8,899 nucleotides of DNA from Actinomycetota bacterium (GTDB lineage: Bacteria; Actinomycetota; CADDZG01; WHSQ01): the NCBI GenBank assembly GCA_016781115.1, contig JADDQX010000039.1, positions 4,150 to 13,048 on the forward strand, in the 5' to 3' direction. Numbering within the stretch: the first letter of the stretch is position 1; each line of letters opens with the position of its first letter. Below, piece by piece: positions 1 to 7,041 of this stretch. Both the position numbers and the translations under genes were made by a program. The notes beneath the pieces are model-generated. The model was given only the letters and a program-made list of their open reading frames with translations. It was not told the DNA's origin and searched no databases.

Positions 1-856
1 CCGCGGCGGCTGCGAGCGCGTTCGAAACGTTGTGGCGGCCGGGAACCTGGAGGTTGACCGGGACGCTCGCGCCCTCGTATTCGAGATCGAACCTCGTGCC
101 GGTCCCGACCGGCGTGACGTTGATCGCGCGGACATCTCCATCGTCGCCGAACGTGACAACGCGCCGGCCCGTGGAACGCGCAGAGGCGCAGAGTTCGGCG
201 TCCTCGACCGGCACCACGATGGTCCCCTCCGAGTGCGTCGCTGCCATGAACCGATCGAAGGCGCTCCGCAACTCGTCCAGCGAAGACCAGTGGTCCACAT
301 GGTCTTCCTCGACGTTCGTCACCACCGCGATGTAAGCAGCGAGGAGCAGGAACGAGCCGTCGCTCTCGTCTGATTCCGCGACCGCGAGGTCGCTCTCACC
401 CGCACGCGCGTTCGTGCCCGAGTCGTTCAGGCCGCCCCCCACCAGATACGTGGGGTCGACCTCTGCCGCTCGGAGCACCGAGACGATCATGGAGGTCGTC
501 GTCGTCTTCCCGTGCGTGCCCGCCACCACTATCGAGCGCCGCTCTTCCAGGATCGATGCCAGGGCCTGGCCGCGCGACAGGATAGGGATCCCAGCGGCTC
601 GCGCAGCAGCGAGCTCGGGGTTCGACTCCCGGATCGCAGACGACATCACCACGACCGCCGCATCGGCCACGAGACGCGCATCGTGACCGACCTGAACCTC
701 CGCGCCCATCGCCTCGAGCACGGTGGCGGCGCGCGAGCGCTTCAGGTCCGAACCGGACACCGACGCTCCCCGCTCGATGAGCACCTTCGCTATCGCCGAC
801 ATCCCGGCGCCGCCGATCCCGATGAAGTGCACGCGGCCCCCGGACAGAAGCGTCAC
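1..856 (-). CDS. murC: UDP-N-acetylmuramate--L-alanine ligase MurC (3' end beyond window)
   Basis: MurC is the cytoplasmic ATP-dependent ligase that adds L-alanine to UDP-MurNAc, the first amino-acid step of peptidoglycan precursor synthesis. About 285 N-terminal residues are visible; the family is usually 450-490, so the C-terminal domain is lost at the window edge. The N-terminal Rossmann loop GIGGAGMSAIA is at residues 13-23, the ATP-binding P-loop GTHGKTTTTS at 113-122, LNDSGTNARAG at 143-153, ESDESDGSF at 161-169 and the Mur ligase core TNVEEDHVDHW at 180-190. The HNVSNALAA segment, which begins the end of the central domain, is close to the window edge. The start is GTG (854-856), immediately after the murG TAG stop, with GAGGTG at 863-868 as ribosome binding site six bases upstream; it places the Rossmann loop at the normal distance. 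The frame is intact. The identification is secure; only the exact start is inferred. Confidence 0.95.
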   Translation of the reverse strand, partial: MTLLSGGRVHFIGIGGAGMSAIAKVLIERGASVSGSDLKRSRAATVLEAMGAEVQVGHDARLVADAAVVVMSSAIRESNPELAAARAAGIPILSRGQALASILEERRSIVVAGTHGKTTTTSMIVSVLRAAEVDPTYLVGGGLNDSGTNARAGESDLAVAESDESDGSFLLLAAYIAVVTNVEEDHVDHWSSLDELRSAFDRFMAATHSEGTIVVPVEDAELCASARSTGRRVVTFGDDGDVRAINVTPVGTGTRFDLEYEGASVPVNLQVPGRHNVSNALAAAA

Positions 857-870
857 CTAAGCCACCTCTC
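854..870 (-). promoter_or_regulatory. Ribosome binding site and GTG start of murC
   Basis: GAGGTG (863-868) inside GAGAGGTGG (862-870) stands six bases before GTG 854-856. The murG TAG stop fills the three bases directly before the GTG, so the site lies within the last codons of murG. This fixes the murC start. Confidence 0.6.
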
Positions 871-1948
871 GAACCACATGGGCGAGGCGCTGCGCGGCAT
901 CTGGGCGACCGAGCGCGAGGAAGCTCTGACTCATCTCCTTGAGCTTCGCGTCATCCAGCAGCAAAGCGGCGGCGATCTGCGCGACGGAAGCCGTGGTGGT
1001 AGCGGAATCGTCGAGCACTAGCGCGGCCCCCGCACGCTCCGCGACCCGCGCTTGGCGCTCTTGTTGCCGGTCCCGGTGGTAGGGATAAGGCACGACGATC
1101 GCGGGCAGCCCCACGACGGCCAGCTCCGCGAGCGTCGTCGCGCCGCCGCGACACAGGGCGAGGTCGGCGGCCGCGTAGGCAAGCGGCATGTCTTCGACGA
1201 ACTCGACGAGCTCGTAGAGCAATCGGCTCGACGAGCCGCGAGAGGCGCCTTGCTTCAGTTGCGCATAGGCCAGACGGCCGGCGACGTGCAGCACCTGCAC
1301 GTCGCCTCGTTCCGCCCACGCATCGAGGAGGCCGTGGGCGGACTCGTTGATCCGCTTCGCCCCTTGGCTGCCTCCGAACACCAGCAGGGTCCGGCGTGCA
1401 GGATCGAGACCGAACCGCTCCAGGGCACGCTCTCTCAGCGCTTCCTTGGAGAAGGTCGCGAACTCCGGAGCGACCGGGTTCCCGACATAGACGCCCTTCG
1501 CGCCGGCGGCTTCGAGGGTGTCCTCGAAGGACACCGCGATCTTCGCTGCGAACGGCTTGCTGACCTTGTGCGCGAGTCCGAACACGATGTTCTGCTCGTG
1601 CAGCACTACGGGGGCGTTCAAACTGCGCGCGGCCAGCACGGCGGGCAGGCTCACGTAACCGCCCATCCCGACGAGCACGTCCGGACGCGCGCGCTCGAGC
1701 AACCGACGAGCTCCCACAACCGCTCCTGCAGCGCGGGCGCCGGTGCGCGGGAGGAGCCACGGCTTCGCTCTGTCGAAGCCGACCACCGCGATCTTCTCTA
1801 GAGGGAACCCCGCGGCGGGCACGAGAGAGGCTTCCGCGCCGGACGCGGTGCCGATGAAGGACACATCGTCATCGGACATCGCGCGAGCGAGGGCGATCGC
1901 CGGGTTGACGTGGCCCGCCGTCCCTCCTCCGGCGATCACGATCCTCAA
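857..1948 (-). CDS. murG: UDP-GlcNAc--MurNAc-pentapeptide-PP-undecaprenol GlcNAc transferase MurG
   Basis: MurG is the peripheral membrane GT-B glycosyltransferase that transfers GlcNAc from UDP-GlcNAc to lipid I, forming lipid II on the inner face of the membrane. The predicted 363 residues match the usual family length. Glycine loop 1 is GGGTAGHVNPA (residues 7-17), with Ala where many bacteria have Gly, a variant familiar from actinobacteria. Loop 2 is GMGGYVS (94-100), followed by HEQN (117-120) and GNPV (156-159). Loop 3 is FGGSQGAKRIN (191-201). The UDP-GlcNAc site is CRGGATTLAE (266-275), with PYPYHRDRQQ at 287-296 resembling the DRQQ of E. coli MurG. The chosen start is TTG at 1946-1948, whose TG is shared with the ftsW TGA (TTGA overlap); it gives the canonical beginning MRIVIAGGG. 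The same frame stays open upstream to 2935, but that stretch lies inside ftsW and is not MurG-like. The downstream neighbour murC follows without a gap. Confidence 0.95.
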   Translation of the reverse strand: MRIVIAGGGTAGHVNPAIALARAMSDDDVSFIGTASGAEASLVPAAGFPLEKIAVVGFDRAKPWLLPRTGARAAGAVVGARRLLERARPDVLVGMGGYVSLPAVLAARSLNAPVVLHEQNIVFGLAHKVSKPFAAKIAVSFEDTLEAAGAKGVYVGNPVAPEFATFSKEALRERALERFGLDPARRTLLVFGGSQGAKRINESAHGLLDAWAERGDVQVLHVAGRLAYAQLKQGASRGSSSRLLYELVEFVEDMPLAYAAADLALCRGGATTLAELAVVGLPAIVVPYPYHRDRQQERQARVAERAGAALVLDDSATTTASVAQIAAALLLDDAKLKEMSQSFLALGRPDAAQRLAHVVREVA

Positions 1949-1963
1949 GCGTTCGCCGGCTCC
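1945..1963 (-). promoter_or_regulatory. TTGA stop-start overlap of ftsW/murG with weak ribosome binding site
   Basis: TTG 1946-1948 shares TG with the ftsW TGA at 1945-1947. The only Shine-Dalgarno-like sequence is GGAG at 1960-1963, eleven bases upstream, which is long. Translation of murG is therefore likely coupled to ftsW termination. The next in-frame start, GTG at 1937-1939, would remove part of the first beta strand and is less likely. Confidence 0.5.
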
Positions 1964-3141
1964 GCGGGCTTGCGCGACCTGGTGGATCTCTTGCCCTGCC
2001 GCGCGATGTTCGTGAGGATGCCCATCGCCACGAGGGACACCACGAGAGACGATCCGCCGAACGAGACCAGGGGCAGTGGGACGCCGGTGATCGGCATCGT
2101 CGCGGTGACGGCGCCGATGTTGATCAGCGCCTGGACACCGATCCAGATCGTGATCCCGGTCGCGACGAACATCCCGAAGCGATCGCGAGCAGAGCGCGCT
2201 ATGCGAACGCCGAGATAGGTGATGAAGCCGAACAGGCCGAGGACGGTGAGGGTGCCGAGCAGCCCCATCTCCTCGCCCAGGATCGCGAAGATGAAGTCGG
2301 TGTGCGCGTTCGGGATGTAAGACCATTTCTGCCGGCTCGCGCCGAGACCGACCCCGAGCCAGCCGCCGGATCCCAGCGCGATCAACGACTGGATCGTGTG
2401 GTAGCCGGTGTTCAGAGGATCCGCCCACGGGTCCATGAAGGCGAGGACTCGCTCCCGGCGATACTCCGCGCTGAGCGCCAAGGCCGCGGCGCCACCTACA
2501 CCCACGAGCCCCATGGGAAAGAGGTACCGGTGCGGAGCCCCCGCCATGAACAGCATCCCCAGCCCGATGGCGCTCAGAACGAGCGTCGTGCCCATGTCCG
2601 GTTGCATCATGACGAGAAGCACGAGGAGGCCGAGCACCGGCGTGAAGGGCAACAGCGTGTGCGAGAGGTCCTGGAGCGTGGACTCCTCTTTGCGCGAGAA
2701 CACATCGGCGAGGAACAGGATGAGCGCCAGCTTCGCGAGCTCCGACGGCTGGAAGGCGAGCGGCCCCGCGCCGATCCAACGGGCGCTCCCGCCGGCCACG
2801 ATGCCGACGCCCGGGATCAACACGGCGACCAGCAACAGCCCGACGAACGGGAGGAGCGCGTAGCCCTTGTTCTTCAAGCGGCGATAGTCGGTGCGAGAGA
2901 AGAAGACGAAGCCGGCGAGCCCGATCGCGGCCCACAACAGCTGCTTGTTGAAGAACAGGAACGAGGAGCCGTAGGTGGCGAACGAAGAGACCGAGCTGGC
3001 CGACAGGATCATGATCAGCCCGAGTAGCACGAGGGCGCCCGTCGCGACGATGAGCAGCGCTGCGGGCTCGCCGCGCTTGGTAGCGGCAAGGCGGCTGGTG
3101 GCGCCGACTGCAACCCCGAGCGTGCCGCTACGTGTTGCCAT
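1945..3141 (-). CDS. ftsW: Septal peptidoglycan glycosyltransferase FtsW (SEDS family)
   Basis: FtsW is a polytopic SEDS-family membrane protein that polymerises lipid II into septal glycan strands together with its class B PBP partner, here most likely the FtsI encoded in the same cluster. The 398-residue protein has a short N-terminal cytoplasmic segment, about ten hydrophobic segments from residue 27 to about 380, and a basic tail (RQGKRSTRSRK). Signature motifs are GSARWIGAG with FQPSE (118-134), QPDMGTT (180-186), the large extracellular loop segment NAHTDFIFAILGEEMG (278-293), with Asp282 matching the catalytic aspartate proposed for the family, and LPLVSFGGSS (356-365). The RodA paralogue has very similar motifs, but the dcw context between murD and murG favours FtsW. 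The ATG start has a purine-rich GGAGAGGGGAG upstream and overlaps the end of murD by 14 bases; the stop overlaps the murG start. Confidence 0.95.
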   Translation of the reverse strand: MATRSGTLGVAVGATSRLAATKRGEPAALLIVATGALVLLGLIMILSASSVSSFATYGSSFLFFNKQLLWAAIGLAGFVFFSRTDYRRLKNKGYALLPFVGLLLVAVLIPGVGIVAGGSARWIGAGPLAFQPSELAKLALILFLADVFSRKEESTLQDLSHTLLPFTPVLGLLVLLVMMQPDMGTTLVLSAIGLGMLFMAGAPHRYLFPMGLVGVGGAAALALSAEYRRERVLAFMDPWADPLNTGYHTIQSLIALGSGGWLGVGLGASRQKWSYIPNAHTDFIFAILGEEMGLLGTLTVLGLFGFITYLGVRIARSARDRFGMFVATGITIWIGVQALINIGAVTATMPITGVPLPLVSFGGSSLVVSLVAMGILTNIARQGKRSTRSRKPAEPANA

Positions 3142-4498
3142 CTGCTCCCCTCTCCGGATCCCTCAAGAGCTCGGCGACGCTGCGCGCGAAGTCCTCGCCG
3201 CGCGCGGCATAGCCCGCGTACATGTCCAGGCTCGCACAACCCGGCGACAGCAAGACGGATCCTCCGGCAACAGATCTGCGTGCGGCGGCGGTCACGGCCT
3301 CGCTCATGGTGTCCACGACCTCCACCGGCACGAGTCCTTCGAAGACGCGCTCCACCTCCCTCTTGGCCTCTCCCAACGCCACCACCGCGATCAGCGAGGG
3401 GGCTGCCTGAGCAAGGGGGCCGAGGTCGATGCCCTTGCTCCGTCCACCCGCGATGAGAACGACATCGCGCATGCCACGAAGCGCCGCGAGCGTCGCGTGC
3501 GGGTTGGTCGCCTTGGAGTCATCTATGTAGGTGACACCTCCGCTGGTGGCGACCACCTCCAGCCGGTGCCCGAGAGGCCGGAACGCGGGCACCGCGCGAG
3601 CAACGGCGCGGGGATCGACGCCATATTCGAGGGCCGCGCCGGCGGCCGCGACCGCGTCCTCCAGCCCCGTCACCCCCGGAAGAGAGACGTCGTCGGCAGA
3701 CATCACGCGGCCCCCACGCCATACGACGTCGCGGCCGTCGACGCCGATCCCTCCCTCCGGCACCAACTCCGCCGAGAACGGCGCGATCCGGGCCGTTGCT
3801 GCACGCGCTATGTCCATCGCATGTTGGTCGGCCGCGTTCGGAAGGAAGACGTCGGTGCTGGTCTGGTTGGCGACGAGGCGCGCCTTCGCCGAGCGATAGG
3901 CCTCGAACGAACCGTGCCAATCGGTGTGATCCTCGGCGACGTTCAACAACACCGCGACGCGCGGCCTGAAGCGATGCGTCGCCTCTAGCTGGAAGCTCGA
4001 GACCTCCAGCGCGATAGCGCCGTTGGCCGGCACGGCCGCGATCGCATCTATGAGCGGGTACCCGATGTTGCCGGCAGCCGCCGTCGGCACCCCCGCCTCC
4101 TCCAACACCGCCGCGAGCAGCGACGTCGTGGTCGTCTTGCCGTTGGTCCCACTGACCGCAAGGAAGTCGCAGTCCGCCAGGCGGTACGCGAGCTCCACCT
4201 CGCTCCACAGCTCGAGCCCTTCACTCCGGATCGCATTCGCGATCGCGGCCGTCGGAGGGATGCCGGGGCTGATCACGGCGAGATCCGCGTCGAGACGATC
4301 GAGGTCGTGACCGCCGACCTCTACCTCGGCCCCCAAGCGCTGCAGGTATCCCGCCCTCTGCGCGAGCAGCTCTCCGTCGCTCCCCTCGGTCACGCGCACC
4401 TTCGCGTGCAGATCCAGCAGCGCCTTCGCGGCGCTGAACCCGCTCACGCCGAGGCCGACGACGAGCACGCGCTTCCCGCTCAGCTCGGCGCGGCTCAG
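3128..4498 (-). CDS. murD: UDP-N-acetylmuramoyl-L-alanine--D-glutamate ligase MurD
   Basis: MurD is the cytoplasmic ligase that adds D-glutamate to UDP-MurNAc-L-Ala using ATP. Counting from the proposed start gives 456 residues, a normal length. The Rossmann loop GLGVSG is at 15-20, SPGIP at 77-81, P-loop GTNGKTTTT at 117-125, GNIGYP at 143-148, EVSSFQLE at 165-172 and LNVAEDHTDWHGS at 185-197. Lys205 in YRSAKARL is the likely carbamylated lysine. The C-terminal domain has FRPLGHRLE (306-314), DDSKATNPHAT (326-336), IAGGRSKG (349-356) and SPGCASLD (418-425), where many homologues read SPACAS. No ATG lies near the 5' end. I place the start at CTG 4496-4498, overlapping the mraY TGA as CTGA, because AAGGGGGG sits six bases upstream. 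In-frame alternatives are GTG at 4606, which adds 36 arginine-rich residues inside mraY, and GTG at 4468, which removes ten residues before the Rossmann strand. Identity is secure, the start less so. Confidence 0.93.
   Translation of the reverse strand: MSRAELSGKRVLVVGLGVSGFSAAKALLDLHAKVRVTEGSDGELLAQRAGYLQRLGAEVEVGGHDLDRLDADLAVISPGIPPTAAIANAIRSEGLELWSEVELAYRLADCDFLAVSGTNGKTTTTSLLAAVLEEAGVPTAAAGNIGYPLIDAIAAVPANGAIALEVSSFQLEATHRFRPRVAVLLNVAEDHTDWHGSFEAYRSAKARLVANQTSTDVFLPNAADQHAMDIARAATARIAPFSAELVPEGGIGVDGRDVVWRGGRVMSADDVSLPGVTGLEDAVAAAGAALEYGVDPRAVARAVPAFRPLGHRLEVVATSGGVTYIDDSKATNPHATLAALRGMRDVVLIAGGRSKGIDLGPLAQAAPSLIAVVALGEAKREVERVFEGLVPVEVVDTMSEAVTAAARRSVAGGSVLLSPGCASLDMYAGYAARGEDFARSVAELLRDPERGADGNT
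3139..3155 (-). promoter_or_regulatory. Ribosome binding site of ftsW inside murD
   Basis: GGAGAGGGGAG (3145-3155) precedes ATG 3139-3141; the GGAG element is ten bases and the AGGGGAG element three bases away. It lies within the murD 3' coding sequence. It is the strongest purine-rich site in the window, and ftsW is, with ftsI and murE, one of the ATG-starting genes. Confidence 0.5.
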
Positions 4499-5538
4499 AG
4501 AGCGCCCCCCTTGGAGATGAAGTCGGCATAGAAGAGGCCGACGCCGAACGCAACCGACAGCCCGGACAACACCCAGAAGCGGACGATGACGGTGAACTCC
4601 GGCCACCCCGCGAGCTCGAAATGATGATGCACGGGCGCCATGAGGAACATCCGTTTGCCGGTGCGCTTGAATACGGCGACCTGGAAGATGACCGACAGCG
4701 TCTCCACCGCGTAGAGCCCACCCAACAGCATCAAGAGCAGCTGGGTGTTCAAGAGGATGGCCAGAACGGCCATCGCGCCACCGAGCATCAACGACCCTGT
4801 GTCACCCATGAAGACCTTGGCCGGCGCGGTGTTCCACCACAGGAACCCCGCACACGAGCCGAACAGAGCGGCCGCGACGATCGCGAGATCGAAAGGATCC
4901 GACCCCGTCGCGACGAGGTCGTAGAAGCCCGGGTGGCGGAACTGCCAGAACCCGATCACGACGAAGGCGCCCAGCACCTGGGCCGCGGACCCCACGGCGA
5001 GGCCGTCGAGGCCGTCGGTGAGGTTCACCCCGTTCGAGGCCGCCGCGATCATCAAGAAGACCCACACGAAGAAGAAGATGCCGAGATCGAGCTTCGTTGA
5101 ACGGAAGAACGAGAGATCGGTTCCGATGTGCACGAAGTAGACCGCGCAGAACCCAAAGACGCCCGCGATGATCAACTGGCCCAGGAACTTCGCCCTCTTG
5201 TGGAGCCCCAACGACCGCGACTTCTTGATCTTGATGATGTCGTCGAGGAAGCCCAGGAAGCCGAGCGCGACGATCGTGCCCATGGCGAGGATGCCGCTGT
5301 CGCGGAAGGGCGCGTTGCCGCTGATCCCGAAGTGGCCGAGCACGTAGCCGACGACCGTCCCGGCGAGGATCACGAGGCCCCCCATGGTCGGGGTCCCCCG
5401 CTTCTCGTAGTGAGCCTTGGGACCTTCCTCGCGGATCAACTGGCCCCACCCGCGACGGCGGAACTGCTTGATCGCCCAGGGGGTGCCGAACAGCGTGAGA
5501 AGAAGACCGACGGCGCCCGCCACGAGGATGTTCGTCAC
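4495..5538 (-). CDS. mraY: Phospho-N-acetylmuramoyl-pentapeptide transferase MraY
   Basis: MraY is the integral membrane enzyme that transfers phospho-MurNAc-pentapeptide from its UDP carrier to undecaprenyl phosphate, producing lipid I. The 347-residue protein is nearly all hydrophobic segments and matches the family length. Motifs visible are REEGPKAHYEKRGTPTMGG near residues 36-54, LDDIIKI containing the conserved Asp pair (99-100), NLTDGLDGLAVG (172-183), VFMGDTGSLMLGG (242-254) and the histidine triplet in APVHHHFELAGW (301-312), characteristic of MraY as opposed to WecA-type relatives. The frame is open to GTG 5550, but I choose GTG 5536-5538, which overlaps the murE TGA as GTGA. It has GGGGTGGG seven bases upstream and gives MTNILVA, aligned with actinobacterial MraY beginnings as I recall them. 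The usual preceding gene, murF, is absent. The stop overlaps the proposed murD CTG. Confidence 0.95.
   Translation of the reverse strand: MTNILVAGAVGLLLTLFGTPWAIKQFRRRGWGQLIREEGPKAHYEKRGTPTMGGLVILAGTVVGYVLGHFGISGNAPFRDSGILAMGTIVALGFLGFLDDIIKIKKSRSLGLHKRAKFLGQLIIAGVFGFCAVYFVHIGTDLSFFRSTKLDLGIFFFVWVFLMIAAASNGVNLTDGLDGLAVGSAAQVLGAFVVIGFWQFRHPGFYDLVATGSDPFDLAIVAAALFGSCAGFLWWNTAPAKVFMGDTGSLMLGGAMAVLAILLNTQLLLMLLGGLYAVETLSVIFQVAVFKRTGKRMFLMAPVHHHFELAGWPEFTVIVRFWVLSGLSVAFGVGLFYADFISKGGAL
4496..4512 (-). promoter_or_regulatory. Ribosome binding site and CTG start of murD
   Basis: On the minus strand AAGGGGGG (4505-4512) is followed by a six-base spacer and CTG (4496-4498). The purine run can pair with the 16S rRNA anti-Shine-Dalgarno if one G-U wobble is allowed, and the spacing is optimal. 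No ATG, GTG or TTG lies at this spot, so the site is the main evidence for the CTG start. The CTG also overlaps the mraY stop. The G run is also dictated by Lys-Gly-Gly codons at the MraY C-terminus, so chance is possible. Confidence 0.55.
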
Positions 5539-5553
5539 CGGGCGGCCCACCCC
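5535..5553 (-). promoter_or_regulatory. Ribosome binding site and GTGA stop-start overlap of murE/mraY
   Basis: GGGGTGGG (5546-5553) lies seven bases before GTG 5536-5538. The GTG shares TG with the TGA stop of murE. This decides between the two in-frame GTG codons at 5538 and 5550; the upstream one has no comparable purine run before it. Confidence 0.5.
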
Positions 5554-7031
5554 AGGTCGCTCAGCGCGCGGCGCGCCACCTCGCGATCGTCGAAGGGGAT
5601 CGTTCGATCGGCGAACTGCTGCCCCGTCTCATGGCCTTTGCCCGCGATCACGACGACGTCGCCCGGGCGCGCCGCCTGCAGCGAGGCCGCGATCGCTTCC
5701 ACGCGGTCCACCGTCACGACAGCGGGGCCTTGCGGTGGGTGAGCGATGACTCCCTCGACCACCTGGTCGATGATGGCGTGAGGGTCCTCGCTGCGCGGGT
5801 TGTCGGACGTCACCACGACGACGTCGGCTAGCTGCGCGGCCACGGCTCCCATCAGCGGCCGCTTGCCCCGATCCCTGTCTCCGCCGCAACCGAAGACGCA
5901 GATGACGCGGCCGTCACGCGTCACTCCACGCGCGGCTCGCAGCACGTTGTCCAACGAATCGGGGGTGTGCCCGTAGTCCACGACCACCGCGAAGGGCTGT
6001 CCGGAGTCGATCGCCTCGAACCGCCCCGGAACGCCAGACAGCGACCGAAGGCCTTCCTCGATCGCCGCGGGCTCGAGGCCCGCCTGAAGCGCGACCGCGG
6101 TCGCTGCCAGACAGTTCGAGACGTTGAACCCGCCGATCAACCGCGTCTTCACATCGATGCCGCCGAGGGGGGTCTGGACCTTGAACCGGCTGCCGGTGGG
6201 TTCGAACTCGACCCCCTCCGCCCTGACCTCTGCATCGGTCGACATACCGAAGCCGATGGTCGGAACCTCTGCCGCCGAGATGAGCCGCCGACCGTGGTCG
6301 TCGTCGATGTTGACGGCGCCGCGCTCGCACCGCTCGGGAACGAACAACGAACGTTTCGCCTGAAAGTAGTCCTCCATGTGCGCATGGAAATCCAGATGGT
6401 CCTGCGACAGGTTGGTGAAGCCCGCGGCTTCGAAGACGACACCTTCCACCCGGTGGAGCACCAGCGCGTGCGAAGTCACTTCCATCGCAACGTGGGTGAC
6501 GCCGTTCGCCACCATCTCGGCGAAGAGCCTCTGCAGGTCCAACGATTCGGGGGTGGTGCGCACGCCCGACTTCACGCGGTCACCCACCCGCGTCTCGATC
6601 GTCCCGATCAGCCCGGTCGTGTTCCCGGCGGCTCGCAGGATCGACTCGAGCAGGAACGCCGTCGTCGTCTTCCCGTTGGTCCCCGTGACGCCGAGGATCC
6701 GCAGGCGCTGCGCCGGCGAGCCGAAGAAGCCTGCAGCTATCCGGCCCATCGCGCGGCGGACGTCGCTCACCACCAACTGCGGCACCTCCAGCGGTTGGCG
6801 CTGTTGCACGCACAGCGCGGCGGCGCCCTGACCGACGGCCGCGGCCGCGAAGCGGTGCCCGTCGGTGGTCGCTCCAGGCACGCAGAAGAACAGGTCTCCG
6901 GGCGCGACGCTCCTGGAGTCGTAGGAGACCCCCGCGATGCGTTCCTCGCCCGCGCCCAGAACCTCCACCAGGAGGTCACCGGAGAAGGGGGCCAGGGACG
7001 CCAGGGTGTGCACGGCCTGCGTCTGATCCAT
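5535..7031 (-). CDS. murE: UDP-MurNAc-L-Ala-D-Glu--meso-diaminopimelate ligase MurE
   Basis: MurE adds the third amino acid of the peptidoglycan stem peptide in the cytoplasm. The 498-residue protein has the N-terminal UDP-binding segment GVSYDSRSVAPGDLFFC, P-loop GTNGKTTT (117-124), TTPESLDLQ (159-167), EVTSHAL (184-190), TNLSQDHLDFH (206-216) and the likely carbamylated Lys226 in FQAKRSLF. The C-terminal domain has DYGHTPDSLDNVL, FGCGGDRDRGKRP and GKGHET (464-469). The substrate signature DNPRSEDP (410-417) is the form known for meso-diaminopimelate enzymes; lysine-adding MurE proteins have a different residue in place of this Arg. I infer diaminopimelate in the wall. The start is a tandem GTG-ATG (7034 and 7031); ATG is chosen by convention. 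There is no convincing Shine-Dalgarno in the 10-base gap after the ftsI stop, so translation may depend on ribosomes finishing ftsI. The stop overlaps mraY. Confidence 0.95.
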   Translation of the reverse strand: MDQTQAVHTLASLAPFSGDLLVEVLGAGEERIAGVSYDSRSVAPGDLFFCVPGATTDGHRFAAAAVGQGAAALCVQQRQPLEVPQLVVSDVRRAMGRIAAGFFGSPAQRLRILGVTGTNGKTTTAFLLESILRAAGNTTGLIGTIETRVGDRVKSGVRTTPESLDLQRLFAEMVANGVTHVAMEVTSHALVLHRVEGVVFEAAGFTNLSQDHLDFHAHMEDYFQAKRSLFVPERCERGAVNIDDDHGRRLISAAEVPTIGFGMSTDAEVRAEGVEFEPTGSRFKVQTPLGGIDVKTRLIGGFNVSNCLAATAVALQAGLEPAAIEEGLRSLSGVPGRFEAIDSGQPFAVVVDYGHTPDSLDNVLRAARGVTRDGRVICVFGCGGDRDRGKRPLMGAVAAQLADVVVVTSDNPRSEDPHAIIDQVVEGVIAHPPQGPAVVTVDRVEAIAASLQAARPGDVVVIAGKGHETGQQFADRTIPFDDREVARRALSDLGWAAR

Positions 7032-7041
7032 CACAGCGATG

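Noticed and set aside
1949..2935. A murG open frame extending about 330 codons upstream, suggesting a fused N-terminal domain.
   Set aside because: The stretch is fully inside ftsW in another frame, is arginine-rich low-complexity translation with no recognisable domain, and MurG homology begins exactly at the TTG overlapping the ftsW stop.
2302..3988. Plus-strand open frames of 241 and 337 codons opposite ftsW and murD.
   Set aside because: They lie antisense to well-identified genes, have biased charged composition, no plausible ribosome binding site and no domain motifs.
4499..4606. murD start at GTG 4606, giving a 36-residue N-terminal extension.
   Set aside because: The extension overlaps the last membrane segment of mraY, is arginine-rich without MurD likeness, and would shift the Rossmann loop to an unusual distance from the start.
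487..6692. Near-identical DNA around 487-515, 4122-4150 and 6658-6685 that could be taken for dispersed repeats.
   Set aside because: These are the P-loop codons (GK-TTT) of murC, murD and murE; shared ancestry of the Mur ligases and common codon choice explain the likeness.
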